Positions 1 to 5,671 of a DNA stretch of 17,000 nucleotides are shown here, one piece after another; within the stretch, counting starts at the first letter, position 1, and every line of letters begins with the position of its first letter. Source of the DNA: an uncultured Anaerolineaceae bacterium. GTDB taxonomy: Bacteria; Chloroflexota; Anaerolineae; Promineifilales; Promineifilaceae. A program made the translations under genes and the position numbers. The stretch is taken from contig CALBTC010000120.1 in the NCBI GenBank assembly GCA_937967805.1, positions 1 to 17,000 of the forward strand, written 5' to 3'. The notes beneath the pieces were generated by a model. That model was not told the DNA's origin. It saw nothing but the letters and a program-made list of their open reading frames with translations, and made no database searches.

Positions 1-67
1 TTTTACTCGCTTTTGGTGGTCCCTTTTACTTTTTTAATTACCGAATACTCTCAAAACTATTAAGAGA

Positions 68-865
68 ATGTCTATTTTTACGCTTCTCATCGCGCTGCTG
101 CTGGTGATAGTTACCTCAGTTGCGGCCATCACTGATGGAGAATTGGATGGGGATGGTCATCCCTATGTCGGTCTGATGGTCGCCGATGACGTTGACGGCA
201 ATCCTCTATGGCGATGCAGCGGTACGCTGCTCTCCCCGACGCTGTTCCTGACCGCCGGCCACTGCACGGAAGCACCGGCAGCCCGCGCCACGATCTGGTT
301 TGAAGCGGACGTTGAGTCAGGTATTCCGGATAACGGTTATCCTTTTGGCGGGGATACGAGCGTGGATGGGACGGCGCACACGCACCCGAGTTATGATCCC
401 AACGCTTTTTACCTCTATGATCTGGGCGTAGTTGTACTTGATGAACCCGTTGATATGGCAGAATACGGCGAGCTTCCTGAACTGGGCGTCTTAGACCAAA
501 TGGCTACGCGGCGTGGCTTACAGGACGTAACCTTTACGGCCGTTGGCTATGGCCTTCAGGAGATCAATCCCGTATTTGTTGAATCAGAAAGGGTACGTAT
601 GGTAGCCTACCCGCACCTTGTTCAAATAAATTCGCCGGGCTTCACAGGCGATTTTTCGATCCTGTTATCCAACAATCACGCAACAGGCGGCACTTGTTTT
701 GGCGACTCGGGCGGTCCTAATTTTATCGGTGATTCCAATGTTATTGGTGGCGTTACCTCCTTTGGCCTGAATGGTACCTGCGGCGGCACAGGGGGCGTTT
801 ACCGGTTAGATACGGCCGACGATTTAGATTGGCTTAATGATGAGTTTGGCGACCTGTTGCCGTAA
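68..865 (+). CDS. Secreted trypsin-like serine protease (S1 family)
   Basis: Predicted exported endopeptidase of the chymotrypsin/trypsin fold. The first 20 residues form a hydrophobic signal peptide ending VAA, so the mature protein would start near ITDGE, where trypsins have their activated N-terminus. The catalytic triad is visible: His65 in LTAGHC, Asp118 in YDLGVVVL and Ser214 in CFGDSGGP. Cys50/Cys66 flank the His loop as in other S1 enzymes. At 265 residues the length is normal for a single-domain S1 protease, with no extra anchor or binding domain. The start is supported by a weak purine-rich AAGAGA just upstream of ATG. The gene converges on the anti-sigma gene and shares a bidirectional terminator with it. 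The substrate cannot be read from the sequence. The family call is firm; whether the protease is active is inferred from the intact triad. Confidence 0.93.
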   Translation: MSIFTLLIALLLVIVTSVAAITDGELDGDGHPYVGLMVADDVDGNPLWRCSGTLLSPTLFLTAGHCTEAPAARATIWFEADVESGIPDNGYPFGGDTSVDGTAHTHPSYDPNAFYLYDLGVVVLDEPVDMAEYGELPELGVLDQMATRRGLQDVTFTAVGYGLQEINPVFVESERVRMVAYPHLVQINSPGFTGDFSILLSNNHATGGTCFGDSGGPNFIGDSNVIGGVTSFGLNGTCGGTGGVYRLDTADDLDWLNDEFGDLLP

Positions 866-900
866 GTCTTAGGTCTTAGCACAGCGCATCGTTCCAAGTA

Positions 901-930
901 AAAATGACCGGGGAAACCCCCGGTCATTTT
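901..930. terminator. Bidirectional rho-independent terminator
   Basis: A perfect 13-bp inverted repeat (AAAATGACCGGGG at 901-913 and its complement at 918-930) encloses a 4-nt loop. The A-run on one side and T-run on the other make it usable in both directions. It lies between the convergent protease gene (ends 865) and the anti-sigma gene (ends 958). Confidence 0.9.
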
Positions 931-957
931 TAATAAATCGGATAAATTTAGGAGTAG

Positions 958-2325
958 TTACGGCCGTCCGCCACCAGGAGTGCTATCCGGTGGGCCAGCA
1001 TCATCGGGCGGACCTTGAGGTACGTCATCCGGTGGGCCAGCGTCGTCGGGTGGACCAGCATCATCGGGCGGACCTTGAGGTACGTCATCCGGTGGACCAG
1101 CGTCGTCGGGTGGACCAGCATCATCGGGCGGACCTTGAGGTACGTCATCCGGTGGGCCAGCATCGTCGGGCGGGCCAGCGTCGTCGGGCGGACCTTGGGG
1201 TACGTCATCTGGTGCACCAGCGTCATCGGGCGGACCTTGGGGTACGTCGTCCGGTGCACCAGCGTCATCGGGCGGGCCAGCGTCGTCAGGCGGACCTTGA
1301 GGTACGTCGTTCGGTGAGCCGATCAGGTCTGCATCCAGCATAATCTGGCCCCAGCCATAGCCTTCTTGCCGCAGGGCAAACAGATCGCTTACGGGAATGC
1401 CTGTCTCTTCATTAATGCTATAAGCCAGCATGATCTCACCGAAACCGGCCCCGTTGCAGAACCAATCCATGACTTCTTCGGTCGACACTTCATATTGATT
1501 GGCAATAGTTTGGGCCATCGGATGATCGGTCATGTTGGTGCAGCGATGTGTGTTAGCCTCGTCTCCGTCATTAACCTCATCTTCATCGTCAACTTCCCCT
1601 TCGTTATCAACCTCTTCACCGGGTTCGTCTACCAGCGTTGACAGGATCGAGTCATGCACCGATAGAGCCTCTTCCAGCATGGCCGATAATGCTGCCTGAT
1701 CGGCACCATCTGCTGTGCCTATTGTCTGGGCAACGGTCGAAATGGCGTCACCGTAAGCGGACAGTGCTTCCTGAGAATGGTCACCATCACCTTCAGCCAT
1801 TAATGCCTGCGCTTCTTGCAGGCGTTCTTCGGCAAATGCCAGCTGCAGGCCTGCAGCTGCCTCAGGACTAGAGGCCATATTGAGCCGCAATTCCTCTACA
1901 GAAAGGTCCAGGCTGTAGAGGGGATCGCCCGGCACGGCCGCATCTGAGGCATAGACTGCCCCACCACCGGCGGCCAGTGAAACAACGGTTGCTATCAGTA
2001 AAAACCAGGTCATATTCAGTCTCCTTGTCAATTGGAATGATCCGATACGTTGCCATTGATGACGAAGAGCGTCTAAAAACGTTACAGATTCGTTGGGAAA
2101 CGGCCGTAATTGATCCATCAGACGCTGGTAGGCAATCTCCGGCGGCCGTGCGGGCGTCACTACAGGTGCCTGGGTGAAGGCTGCTGCTACCGGCAGCAAT
2201 TCTGCCAGCTCTTCCGCATATTCTGGATATTGCTCCAAACAGCTGGCGATGGTGCGCTCGCCGCGCTCAATCGCCTCCAGACAATTGGCCAGGGCATCAA
2301 TTTCGTCCATAATTGGCTCACTCAT
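958..2325 (-). CDS. Anti-sigma-like membrane protein, DUF5667 domain, with acidic proline-rich repeat tail
   Basis: Probable partner of the ECF sigma factor encoded immediately upstream. Its start codon lies inside the end of the sigma gene (8-nt overlap) behind AGGAG, so translation is probably coupled. Order: a cytoplasmic N-terminal region of about 100 residues with the CLEAIERGE...CLEQYPEYAEEL pattern seen in Chloroflexota anti-sigma proteins; one membrane segment at about 106-126 (WFLLIATVVSLAAGGGAVYA); a DUF5667-like helical region from PGDPLYSLDLSVEEL; an acidic linker at about 232-257; a conserved block around HPMAQTIANQYEV and DWFCNGAGFGEIM; then from about residue 338 a tail of PPDDAG and PPDDVPQG units. 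No HxxxCxxC zinc motif of classical ZAS anti-sigma factors is present. The role is inferred from gene pairing and architecture. A possible internal start at Met105 (position 2013) is reported separately. Confidence 0.82.
   Translation of the reverse strand: MSEPIMDEIDALANCLEAIERGERTIASCLEQYPEYAEELAELLPVAAAFTQAPVVTPARPPEIAYQRLMDQLRPFPNESVTFLDALRHQWQRIGSFQLTRRLNMTWFLLIATVVSLAAGGGAVYASDAAVPGDPLYSLDLSVEELRLNMASSPEAAAGLQLAFAEERLQEAQALMAEGDGDHSQEALSAYGDAISTVAQTIGTADGADQAALSAMLEEALSVHDSILSTLVDEPGEEVDNEGEVDDEDEVNDGDEANTHRCTNMTDHPMAQTIANQYEVSTEEVMDWFCNGAGFGEIMLAYSINEETGIPVSDLFALRQEGYGWGQIMLDADLIGSPNDVPQGPPDDAGPPDDAGAPDDVPQGPPDDAGAPDDVPQGPPDDAGPPDDAGPPDDVPQGPPDDAGPPDDAGPPDDVPQGPPDDAGPPDDAGPPDDVPQGPPDDAGPPDSTPGGGRP
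964..1315 (-). repeat. In-frame tandem repeats coding PPDDAG / PPDDVPQG units
   Basis: Period-60 repeats are in perfect register around 1020-1200, each made of one 24-bp unit (PPDDVPQG) and two 18-bp units (PPDDAG). Nearer the start of the tail they change to 42-bp units (24+18). Six VPQG modules can be counted. All periods are multiples of 3, so copy-number changes keep the frame. The copies differ mostly by synonymous changes, which suggests recent expansion by slippage or recombination. Confidence 0.95.
2011..2090 (-). promoter_or_regulatory. Intragenic ECF-type promoter with RBS and ATG inside the anti-sigma gene
   Basis: On the minus strand, TGTAACGTTTTT (-35 type; its AAC lies at 2083-2081) is followed after exactly 16 nt by CGTC (2064-2061). 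This is the same arrangement and nearly the same -35 bases as the promoter in front of the sigma gene. About 40 nt further on, AAGGAG (2026-2021) stands 7 nt before an in-frame ATG at 2013. The product would start MTWFLLIATVV, a signal-like or anchor segment, followed by the DUF5667 region and tail (351 residues). The motif is seen in the sequence; its use is inferred. Confidence 0.5.
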
Positions 2326-2872
2326 TGGTGATCTCCTGTGCAGCCCATAATGTGTGGGCAGCTTTTAGTGCCCGGTGCTGCAATACACGTACCGAGCCAA
2401 TGGTGCGCCCTAATATTTGGGCGGTTTCTCCTGTGCTTAAGCCGTTGATGAAGCGCAACGTTAGCACCTGTTGGTCCAAGGGAGAAAGGCGGGACATGAT
2501 TGCCTTTAACCGCTCAATCTTCTCTTGGGCCATCAGGGTGGTTTCGAAATCGGGACGGCCGTCCGCCAGTGAACTTGCTTCGTTTAACGGTAATGGTCGT
2601 TTGCGCGTGCGATAGTGATCGATAACGATTGTGTGCGCTATCCGATAAACCCACGATTTAAAGGAAGCATCACCCCGGTAACCGGGCAAGCGCTCCCACG
2701 CCTTTAAGAAAATCTTTTCAGTCAAATCTTCCGCATCCTGTTGGTGATTAACGCGATAAAAAACGTAGCGATAAATGGGTTGGTAATATTGTTGGTACAG
2801 TTGGCCAAATGCCTCCTGATCTCCAGACCGAGCCCGTTCGACTATTTTCTTCTCGCTGTGTTCACCATCCAT
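2318..2872 (-). CDS. ECF (extracytoplasmic function) RNA polymerase sigma factor
   Basis: Two-domain sigma factor of the sigma-70 superfamily that directs RNA polymerase to its own promoter class. Region 2 is at about residues 20-90 (AFGQLYQQYY, then QDAEDLTEKIFLKAWERL and FKSWVYRIAHTIVIDHYR). Region 4 is at about 115-175 (MSRLSPLDQQVLTLRFINGLSTGETAQILG followed by the recognition-helix stretch TIGSVRVLQHRALK), broken here only for description. At 184 residues it has the normal ECF length, with no added C-terminal domain. The start is supported by AAAGG 6 nt upstream and by a promoter ending about 14 nt before it. The gene overlaps the downstream anti-sigma-like gene, the usual arrangement for a sigma factor held inactive at the membrane. 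The signal it responds to is not visible. Confidence 0.95.
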   Translation of the reverse strand: MDGEHSEKKIVERARSGDQEAFGQLYQQYYQPIYRYVFYRVNHQQDAEDLTEKIFLKAWERLPGYRGDASFKSWVYRIAHTIVIDHYRTRKRPLPLNEASSLADGRPDFETTLMAQEKIERLKAIMSRLSPLDQQVLTLRFINGLSTGETAQILGRTIGSVRVLQHRALKAAHTLWAAQEITNE

Positions 2873-2893
2873 AGAGACCTTTGTAGTTGTAAG

Positions 2894-2919
2894 GACGAAG
2901 GTTACGGTAAAATGTTACA
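2894..2919 (-). promoter_or_regulatory. ECF-type promoter of the sigma / anti-sigma operon (probable autoregulation)
   Basis: On the minus strand AATCTGTAACATTTT (AAC at 2916-2914) is followed by 16 nt and CGTC (2897-2894). AAC -35 cores with CGTC -10 cores about 16 nt apart are typical of ECF promoters. Transcription would begin near 2886, leaving a short leader before the ATG at 2872. Recurrence of the motif at 2061-2090 and 3045-3074 with the same spacing supports it. Confidence 0.7.
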
Positions 2920-3096
2920 GATTGGTTTGATCATAGGGAAACTTGTTGGCTTCGTGAATGAGAAATACGGCCCTAACACCCTGATCCAGCAAGGCGAAAA
3001 GATTGCTGGCAGAAATTCAGCCTTATGGAGGGATAGGGTATAGGGGCGAAGAAGAAGCTAAAACGTGACGGATTTGGTGTGAATATTGCCAGATAG
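2920..3096. other. Intergenic stretch without recognisable gene
   Basis: Apart from the degenerate promoter copy at 3045-3074, I see no plausible coding frame, terminator or repeat here. The remaining part of the 698-bp gap to 3570 is covered by the decayed fragments listed next. Confidence 0.6.
3045..3074 (-). promoter_or_regulatory. Third, degenerate copy of the ECF-type promoter motif
   Basis: AATCCGTCACGTTTT (CAC at 3067-3065), a 16-nt spacer and CGCC (3048-3045) align base for base with the two better copies. Two key positions are changed (AAC to CAC, CGTC to CGCC). It lies about 170 nt upstream of the sigma start and might be a weak second promoter or a decayed duplicate. Confidence 0.35.
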
Positions 3097-3270
3097 CTAC
3101 TTTGTGATCTCCCCCAAGCACGGCTCAGGTGAGTTGCATACACCAACCTGCTGGCCATCATAGAGCACGTTAAACTGATTCTTCCAGAATCGATCCGAAC
3201 CTTGACGTATCACCCGCACGCCCACCTGGTTACAATCTACGTCAGGCGGTTTGGGGTTTCCCCCGTCTTT
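3097..3270 (-). pseudogene. Open-frame fragment without start, C-terminal end of an unknown protein
   Basis: A minus-strand frame runs 57 codons from a stop at 3273-3271 to TAG at 3099-3097 with no ATG. Its composition looks protein-like: VGVRVIRQGSDRFW, then FNVLYDGQQVGVCNSPEP and CLGEITK. GTG codons near 3225 could serve as starts, but no convincing RBS precedes them. I do not recognise the family. The cysteines and Tyr/Asp/Gly turns suggest the end of a secreted beta-rich domain. It is best read as a 3' remnant of a degraded gene, although a short GTG-started gene cannot be excluded. Confidence 0.35.
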
Positions 3271-3347
3271 TCAGGTTGTCACACAGCTACCTGGCTCCAG
3301 TTGTCCTAAGTTCTACTCTGTTCCCTGGATGGCCCCATTGCCACTTC

Positions 3348-3473
3348 TTAGACGCAATAGACCCAGGGAAAAGCTTCCTCCGGGGCAATGTAATGGGGCG
3401 AGCCGAGAATTTCGCCACGCATGCCCACGTCTGCCAGCAGCGCCACGAGGGCGCCGTGTTTTGCCGTCACCAC
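3348..3473 (-). pseudogene. Short GTG-started frame or gene remnant, 41 residues, unknown
   Basis: A minus-strand frame from GTG at 3473 to TAA at 3350-3348 reads VVTAKHGALVALLADVGM and then RGEILGSPHYIAPEEAFPWV. The frame is open about 20 codons further upstream but has no ATG. It overlaps the end of the PIN remnant in another frame. The regular hydrophobic pattern and GSPHYIAPEE segment look like real protein sequence, but I cannot assign a family and found no good RBS. It may be a fragment of the gene that once followed the PIN toxin. Confidence 0.3.
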
Positions 3474-3480
3474 AAATTTA

Positions 3481-3571
3481 TCAGCGCAACAATGTCTGAA
3501 AGCGTCCTGGCTGCACAACCTGAATACCTTGCCATTTTAAGCAAAACGTTGGTGTCAACAACAACGATCAT
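3481..3571 (-). pseudogene. Remnant of a PIN-domain toxin gene (VapC-like) with internal deletion and frameshift
   Basis: The first codons read MIVVVDTNVLLK, the canonical N-terminus of PIN-domain RNases, carrying the first metal-binding Asp (Asp6). After about 12 codons, a change of frame gives WQGIQVVQPGRFQTLLR and a stop, matching the usual PIN toxin ending of the type 'GIxILTPxxFLxLL'. The roughly 100 residues between, which hold the other acidic catalytic residues, are missing. Read without the shift, the frame closes after 34 residues (stop at 3469-3467). The ATG overlaps the TGA of the lipoprotein gene as TGATG, a coupling arrangement. The call rests on motif recognition; the deletion explanation is an inference. 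Confidence 0.55.
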
Positions 3572-4389
3572 CAGGGGTTCGTTTTGTCGTGCTCCGCTGC
3601 CGCAACAAACTGCAAAGAACCATCGCCGGTGTGCAGCGTGAGCCGGTTACCGGAGCGTGTGTAGTTGGTGGCTTCGGCCAGCATCGCCAGAAAGTCGCTT
3701 TCCTGCTGCATCACGTCTTCATCCAGGCAGGCCATGAGCGTGCTGCCCACCAGTCCCACAGATAATGTGCCCTCTTCCGCAAAAGTGACGTCGGCAAAGT
3801 AGCTGTTGCAGCCGGCCAGTCCGTTAATCTGCGCGCCGTCAAAATTCAGCGTGAGTTCGGTGCCGGCCAGGACGTCCGTTTGGCTGTCGTTCGGCCCAAA
3901 GGTCGTCAAAACCCAGCTGGTGCCGTGCAGTTCGCCGCTGCCTTCTGGTCGGGAGTCTGGTGTGGGGGTGGTGGGAACGGCCGTTTGGCTCACAACTTCT
4001 ACCAGCGTCATTTCTAGAGAGGATGCATCGGCGGCCGGGTTATCTTTTTCTGTTTCTGTCACGCGCAGTTCGTATTCGTAGCCTGGCTCATAGTCGAAGC
4101 CAATAATCTGGCCGTAAAACAATGACCATTCTGTATCTTCGCTTTCACGCACTTGCAAACATTCTTGCGGGGCGACGCCGACGCAATCCACCAGCTCCGA
4201 CCCAACAAAAATCGTTTTGCTGGCTTCTTCTTCATCGATCTCGGCTTCGTCGTTGGCTTCTTTAACTGGGCCAGATTCAATATCTGGTTCCACATCACCA
4301 CTCGAGCCGGCGGGGCTGCAAGCAGCCAGAGCCGGCAGCAAAATAAGACTCATTATTAGTTGGTTTACAAACTTCTTATTAAACTTCAT
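3571..4389 (-). CDS. Lipoprotein with DUF4377 and META (HslJ-like) domains
   Basis: Exported lipid-anchored protein of 272 residues. The N-terminus MKFNKKF plus a hydrophobic stretch ends in the lipobox LAAC. An acidic linker follows. Then comes a DUF4377-like region (VDCVGVAPQECLQVRE...WSLFYGQIIGFDYEPGYEYELRV). After a Pro/Thr linker, the C-terminal META domain runs from about residue 158 (LHGTSWVLTTFG, GCNSYFADV, STLMACLDEDVMQQE). META domains occur in heat-inducible HslJ and in many envelope lipoproteins; DUF4377/META pairings are common in such proteins. The start was chosen at 4389 because GAAGGAG lies 7 nt upstream; an earlier in-frame ATG at 4443 falls inside an intergenic hairpin. A GGAACTTT box at 4531-4524 might be an ECF-type -35 element. 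The molecular function is unknown. Confidence 0.85.
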   Translation of the reverse strand: MKFNKKFVNQLIMSLILLPALAACSPAGSSGDVEPDIESGPVKEANDEAEIDEEEASKTIFVGSELVDCVGVAPQECLQVRESEDTEWSLFYGQIIGFDYEPGYEYELRVTETEKDNPAADASSLEMTLVEVVSQTAVPTTPTPDSRPEGSGELHGTSWVLTTFGPNDSQTDVLAGTELTLNFDGAQINGLAGCNSYFADVTFAEEGTLSVGLVGSTLMACLDEDVMQQESDFLAMLAEATNYTRSGNRLTLHTGDGSLQFVAAAEHDKTNP

Positions 4390-4410
4390 TGAAACTCCTT
4401 CAAAAATAAC

Positions 4411-4461
4411 CTCACGCAAAGTCGCAAGGATCATTTGGCGCACCTGGCGGCTTGGCGTGAG
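4411..4461. repeat. Imperfect inverted repeat built of a reiterated CGCAAAGT / TTGGCG word
   Basis: CTCACGCAAAGTCGCAAGG (4411-4429) pairs with CCTGGCGGCTTGGCGTGAG (4443-4461) at 16 of 19 positions. Within the arms the word CGCAA / TGGCG recurs at 8-9 bp. It sits in the leader of the lipoprotein gene, about 20 nt before its RBS/start, and would fold in RNA. Confidence 0.75.
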
Positions 4462-4546
4462 AATTCCATAGTTTGTGAATCATTTCTCAACCCTGCTGCT
4501 TCCTTAACGCCAAAGAACGCCCGAAAGTTCCGTTACGGGTTCAGGC

Positions 4547-4575
4547 AATAAAAAAGGACATCCGCAGATGTCCTT
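4547..4575 (-). terminator. Rho-independent terminator of the SlyD gene
   Basis: On the minus strand AAGGACATC, a 4-nt loop, and GATGTCCTT run into a T-rich tract. It lies 27 nt after the SlyD stop codon. Confidence 0.92.
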
Positions 4576-4601
4576 CTAAAAATAGTGCATATTCACTTGA
4601 A

Positions 4602-5099
4602 TTAATGATGTCCGCCCGGTCCGTGAGCGTGGCCGTGGGCCAACTCTTCTTCTGTGGCTGCGCGAAGGGTCGGGATATTGACCTCAAAGTGCAGCGTTTC
4701 GCCGGCCAGCGGATGGTTGAAGTCCAGCATCACTTCATTTTCGCGAATTTCAGCAATGGAGGCATCAAACGGTTCGTTTGTTTCGGCATCGCGTACGGTC
4801 AGCGACAAACCTTCCTCCAATTCCATATCATCAGGAAACATGGAGCGAGGCACAATTTCAAAGGCGTCCATATCTACCTCACCATACGCTTCAGCGGCAG
4901 GCACCACCACTTTTTTGCTGTCGCCAACGGTCAAACCGGACAGTGCTTTTTCCAGACCGGGAATGATCTGGCCATACCCGTGCAAATATTCCAGCGGTTT
5001 GTTCTCCTCAGAGGCGTCAATCACTTCGCCATCATCCAAACGCAAGGTGTAATCCAGACTAACAACCACGCCATCTTTTATTTTTAACTGTTCGCTCAT
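4602..5099 (-). CDS. slyD: SlyD-like FKBP-type peptidyl-prolyl cis-trans isomerase
   Basis: Cytoplasmic prolyl isomerase/chaperone of 165 residues that accelerates cis-trans isomerisation before proline. The FKBP part has the SlyD hallmarks: VSLDYTLRLDDGEVIDASEENKPLEYLHGYGQ, then IIPGLEKALSGLTVGD and PAAEAYGEVD; the inserted-flap (IF) domain lies at about 75-125 and the fold closes with DFNHPLAGETLHFEV. The C-terminus HGHAHGPGGHH is a short histidine-rich metal-binding tail, as in SlyD proteins involved in nickel handling, though shorter than that of E. coli. The start at 5099 is preferred because GGAG stands 7 nt before it; the frame extends to 5147 but that part lies in the leader next to the upstream terminator. 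It is followed by its own terminator, so it is probably monocistronic. Confidence 0.93.
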   Translation of the reverse strand: MSEQLKIKDGVVVSLDYTLRLDDGEVIDASEENKPLEYLHGYGQIIPGLEKALSGLTVGDSKKVVVPAAEAYGEVDMDAFEIVPRSMFPDDMELEEGLSLTVRDAETNEPFDASIAEIRENEVMLDFNHPLAGETLHFEVNIPTLRAATEEELAHGHAHGPGGHH

Positions 5100-5123
5100 C
5101 TCTAATCTCCGTGTCCTGATCCT

Positions 5124-5165
5124 TAAAAAAGAAAGGCTTTCGTCCAAAACTGGAACGAAAGCCTT
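5124..5165 (-). terminator. Rho-independent terminator of the cold-shock gene
   Basis: On the minus strand AAGGCTTTCG, then TCCA, a GTTT loop, TGGA and CGAAAGCCTT form a 14-bp stem with one bulged T. It is followed by a T-rich tract (CTTTCTTTTTT). It separates the cold-shock gene from slyD. Confidence 0.92.
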
Positions 5166-5235
5166 GAAACTTACTCTTAATTTTTTAACACCTGCTTCCC
5201 ATCAGGCAAGCAGGTGATCTAAACGAACGATAACC

Positions 5236-5445
5236 TTATACGGCCGTTACGTTTGCTGCCGCCGGGCCTTTGGGGCCTTCTTCGACGCTGAATTCGACGC
5301 GCTGGCCTTCATAGAGGGTTTTACGGCCGAAACCATTAATGGCTGAATAATGGACAAATACGTCATCCCCATCATCCACAGCAATAAAGCCAAAGCCTTT
5401 CTGGTCGTTGAACCATTTGACGGTTCCGGTTGTTAATTCTGACAT
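5236..5445 (-). CDS. Cold-shock domain protein (CspA family)
   Basis: Small single-stranded nucleic-acid-binding protein of 69 residues, the normal length for bacterial Csp. Both RNA-binding motifs are present: RNP1 as KGFGFI (residues 16-21) and RNP2 as VFVHY (29-33), after the typical GTVKWFND start; the end reads [16 protein letters not shown]. Such proteins act as RNA chaperones, in the cytoplasm, often at low temperature. The start at 5445 is set by homology; AAGGAG lies 11 nt upstream, rather far. A longer frame reaching 5664 runs back through a terminator and is not coding. The leader has a hairpin whose 3' arm touches the RBS. The octamer ACGGCCGT forms the last codons before the stop. 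Confidence 0.96.
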   Translation of the reverse strand: MSELTTGTVKWFNDQKGFGFIAVDDGDDVFVHYSAINGFGRKTLYEGQRVEFSVEEGPKGPAAANVTAV

Positions 5446-5456
5446 TGAAAAAAAAT

Positions 5457-5496
5457 CTCCTTGTGGTTCTACAGTAAACGGCCGTTTTGTAACCAC
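5457..5496 (-). promoter_or_regulatory. Leader hairpin abutting the RBS of the cold-shock gene
   Basis: On the minus strand GTGGTT (5496-5491) can pair with AACCAC (5468-5463), which is immediately followed by AAGGAG (5462-5457). The loop contains the full palindrome AAACGGCCGTTT, which can extend the structure. Such a fold could modulate access to the RBS; this is an inference. Confidence 0.4.
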
Positions 5497-5542
5497 ATCT
5501 ATTTTTTCTAAATTTGACCGTTTACAAACGCGGGTCTGACCC

Positions 5543-5590
5543 AATAAAAAAAGCACTTTCCCGACTTTTTGAGTCCAGGTAGTGCTTTTA
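5543..5590 (-). terminator. Rho-independent terminator upstream of the cold-shock gene
   Basis: On the minus strand AAAAGCACT and AGTGCTTTT are the outer arms of an interrupted hairpin (GACT/AGTC inside) that runs straight into seven T. It would end transcription coming from the DUF1501 gene. Confidence 0.8.
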
Positions 5591-5671
5591 GGTATCCAGG
5601 ACAAACTCGCAAAATCTACCCCGATAGCGTACACGATTCTCAGGCTTCCGTCAATAATTTGCAAAAAAAAG

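Noticed and set aside
958..1315. Possible CRISPR-like array
   Set aside because: The units abut directly with no unique spacers, and the sequence is in frame with a protein.
948..1343. Three overlapping open frames of about 100 residues on both strands across the repeat region
   Set aside because: They arise because the 18/24-bp repeat units are multiples of 3 and keep every frame open. The minus frame with PPDDAG continues a recognisable protein; the others are arginine/histidine-rich shadows.
5446..5664. N-terminal extension of the cold-shock frame
   Set aside because: It runs through a terminator and a leader hairpin, and the cold-shock domain is complete without it.
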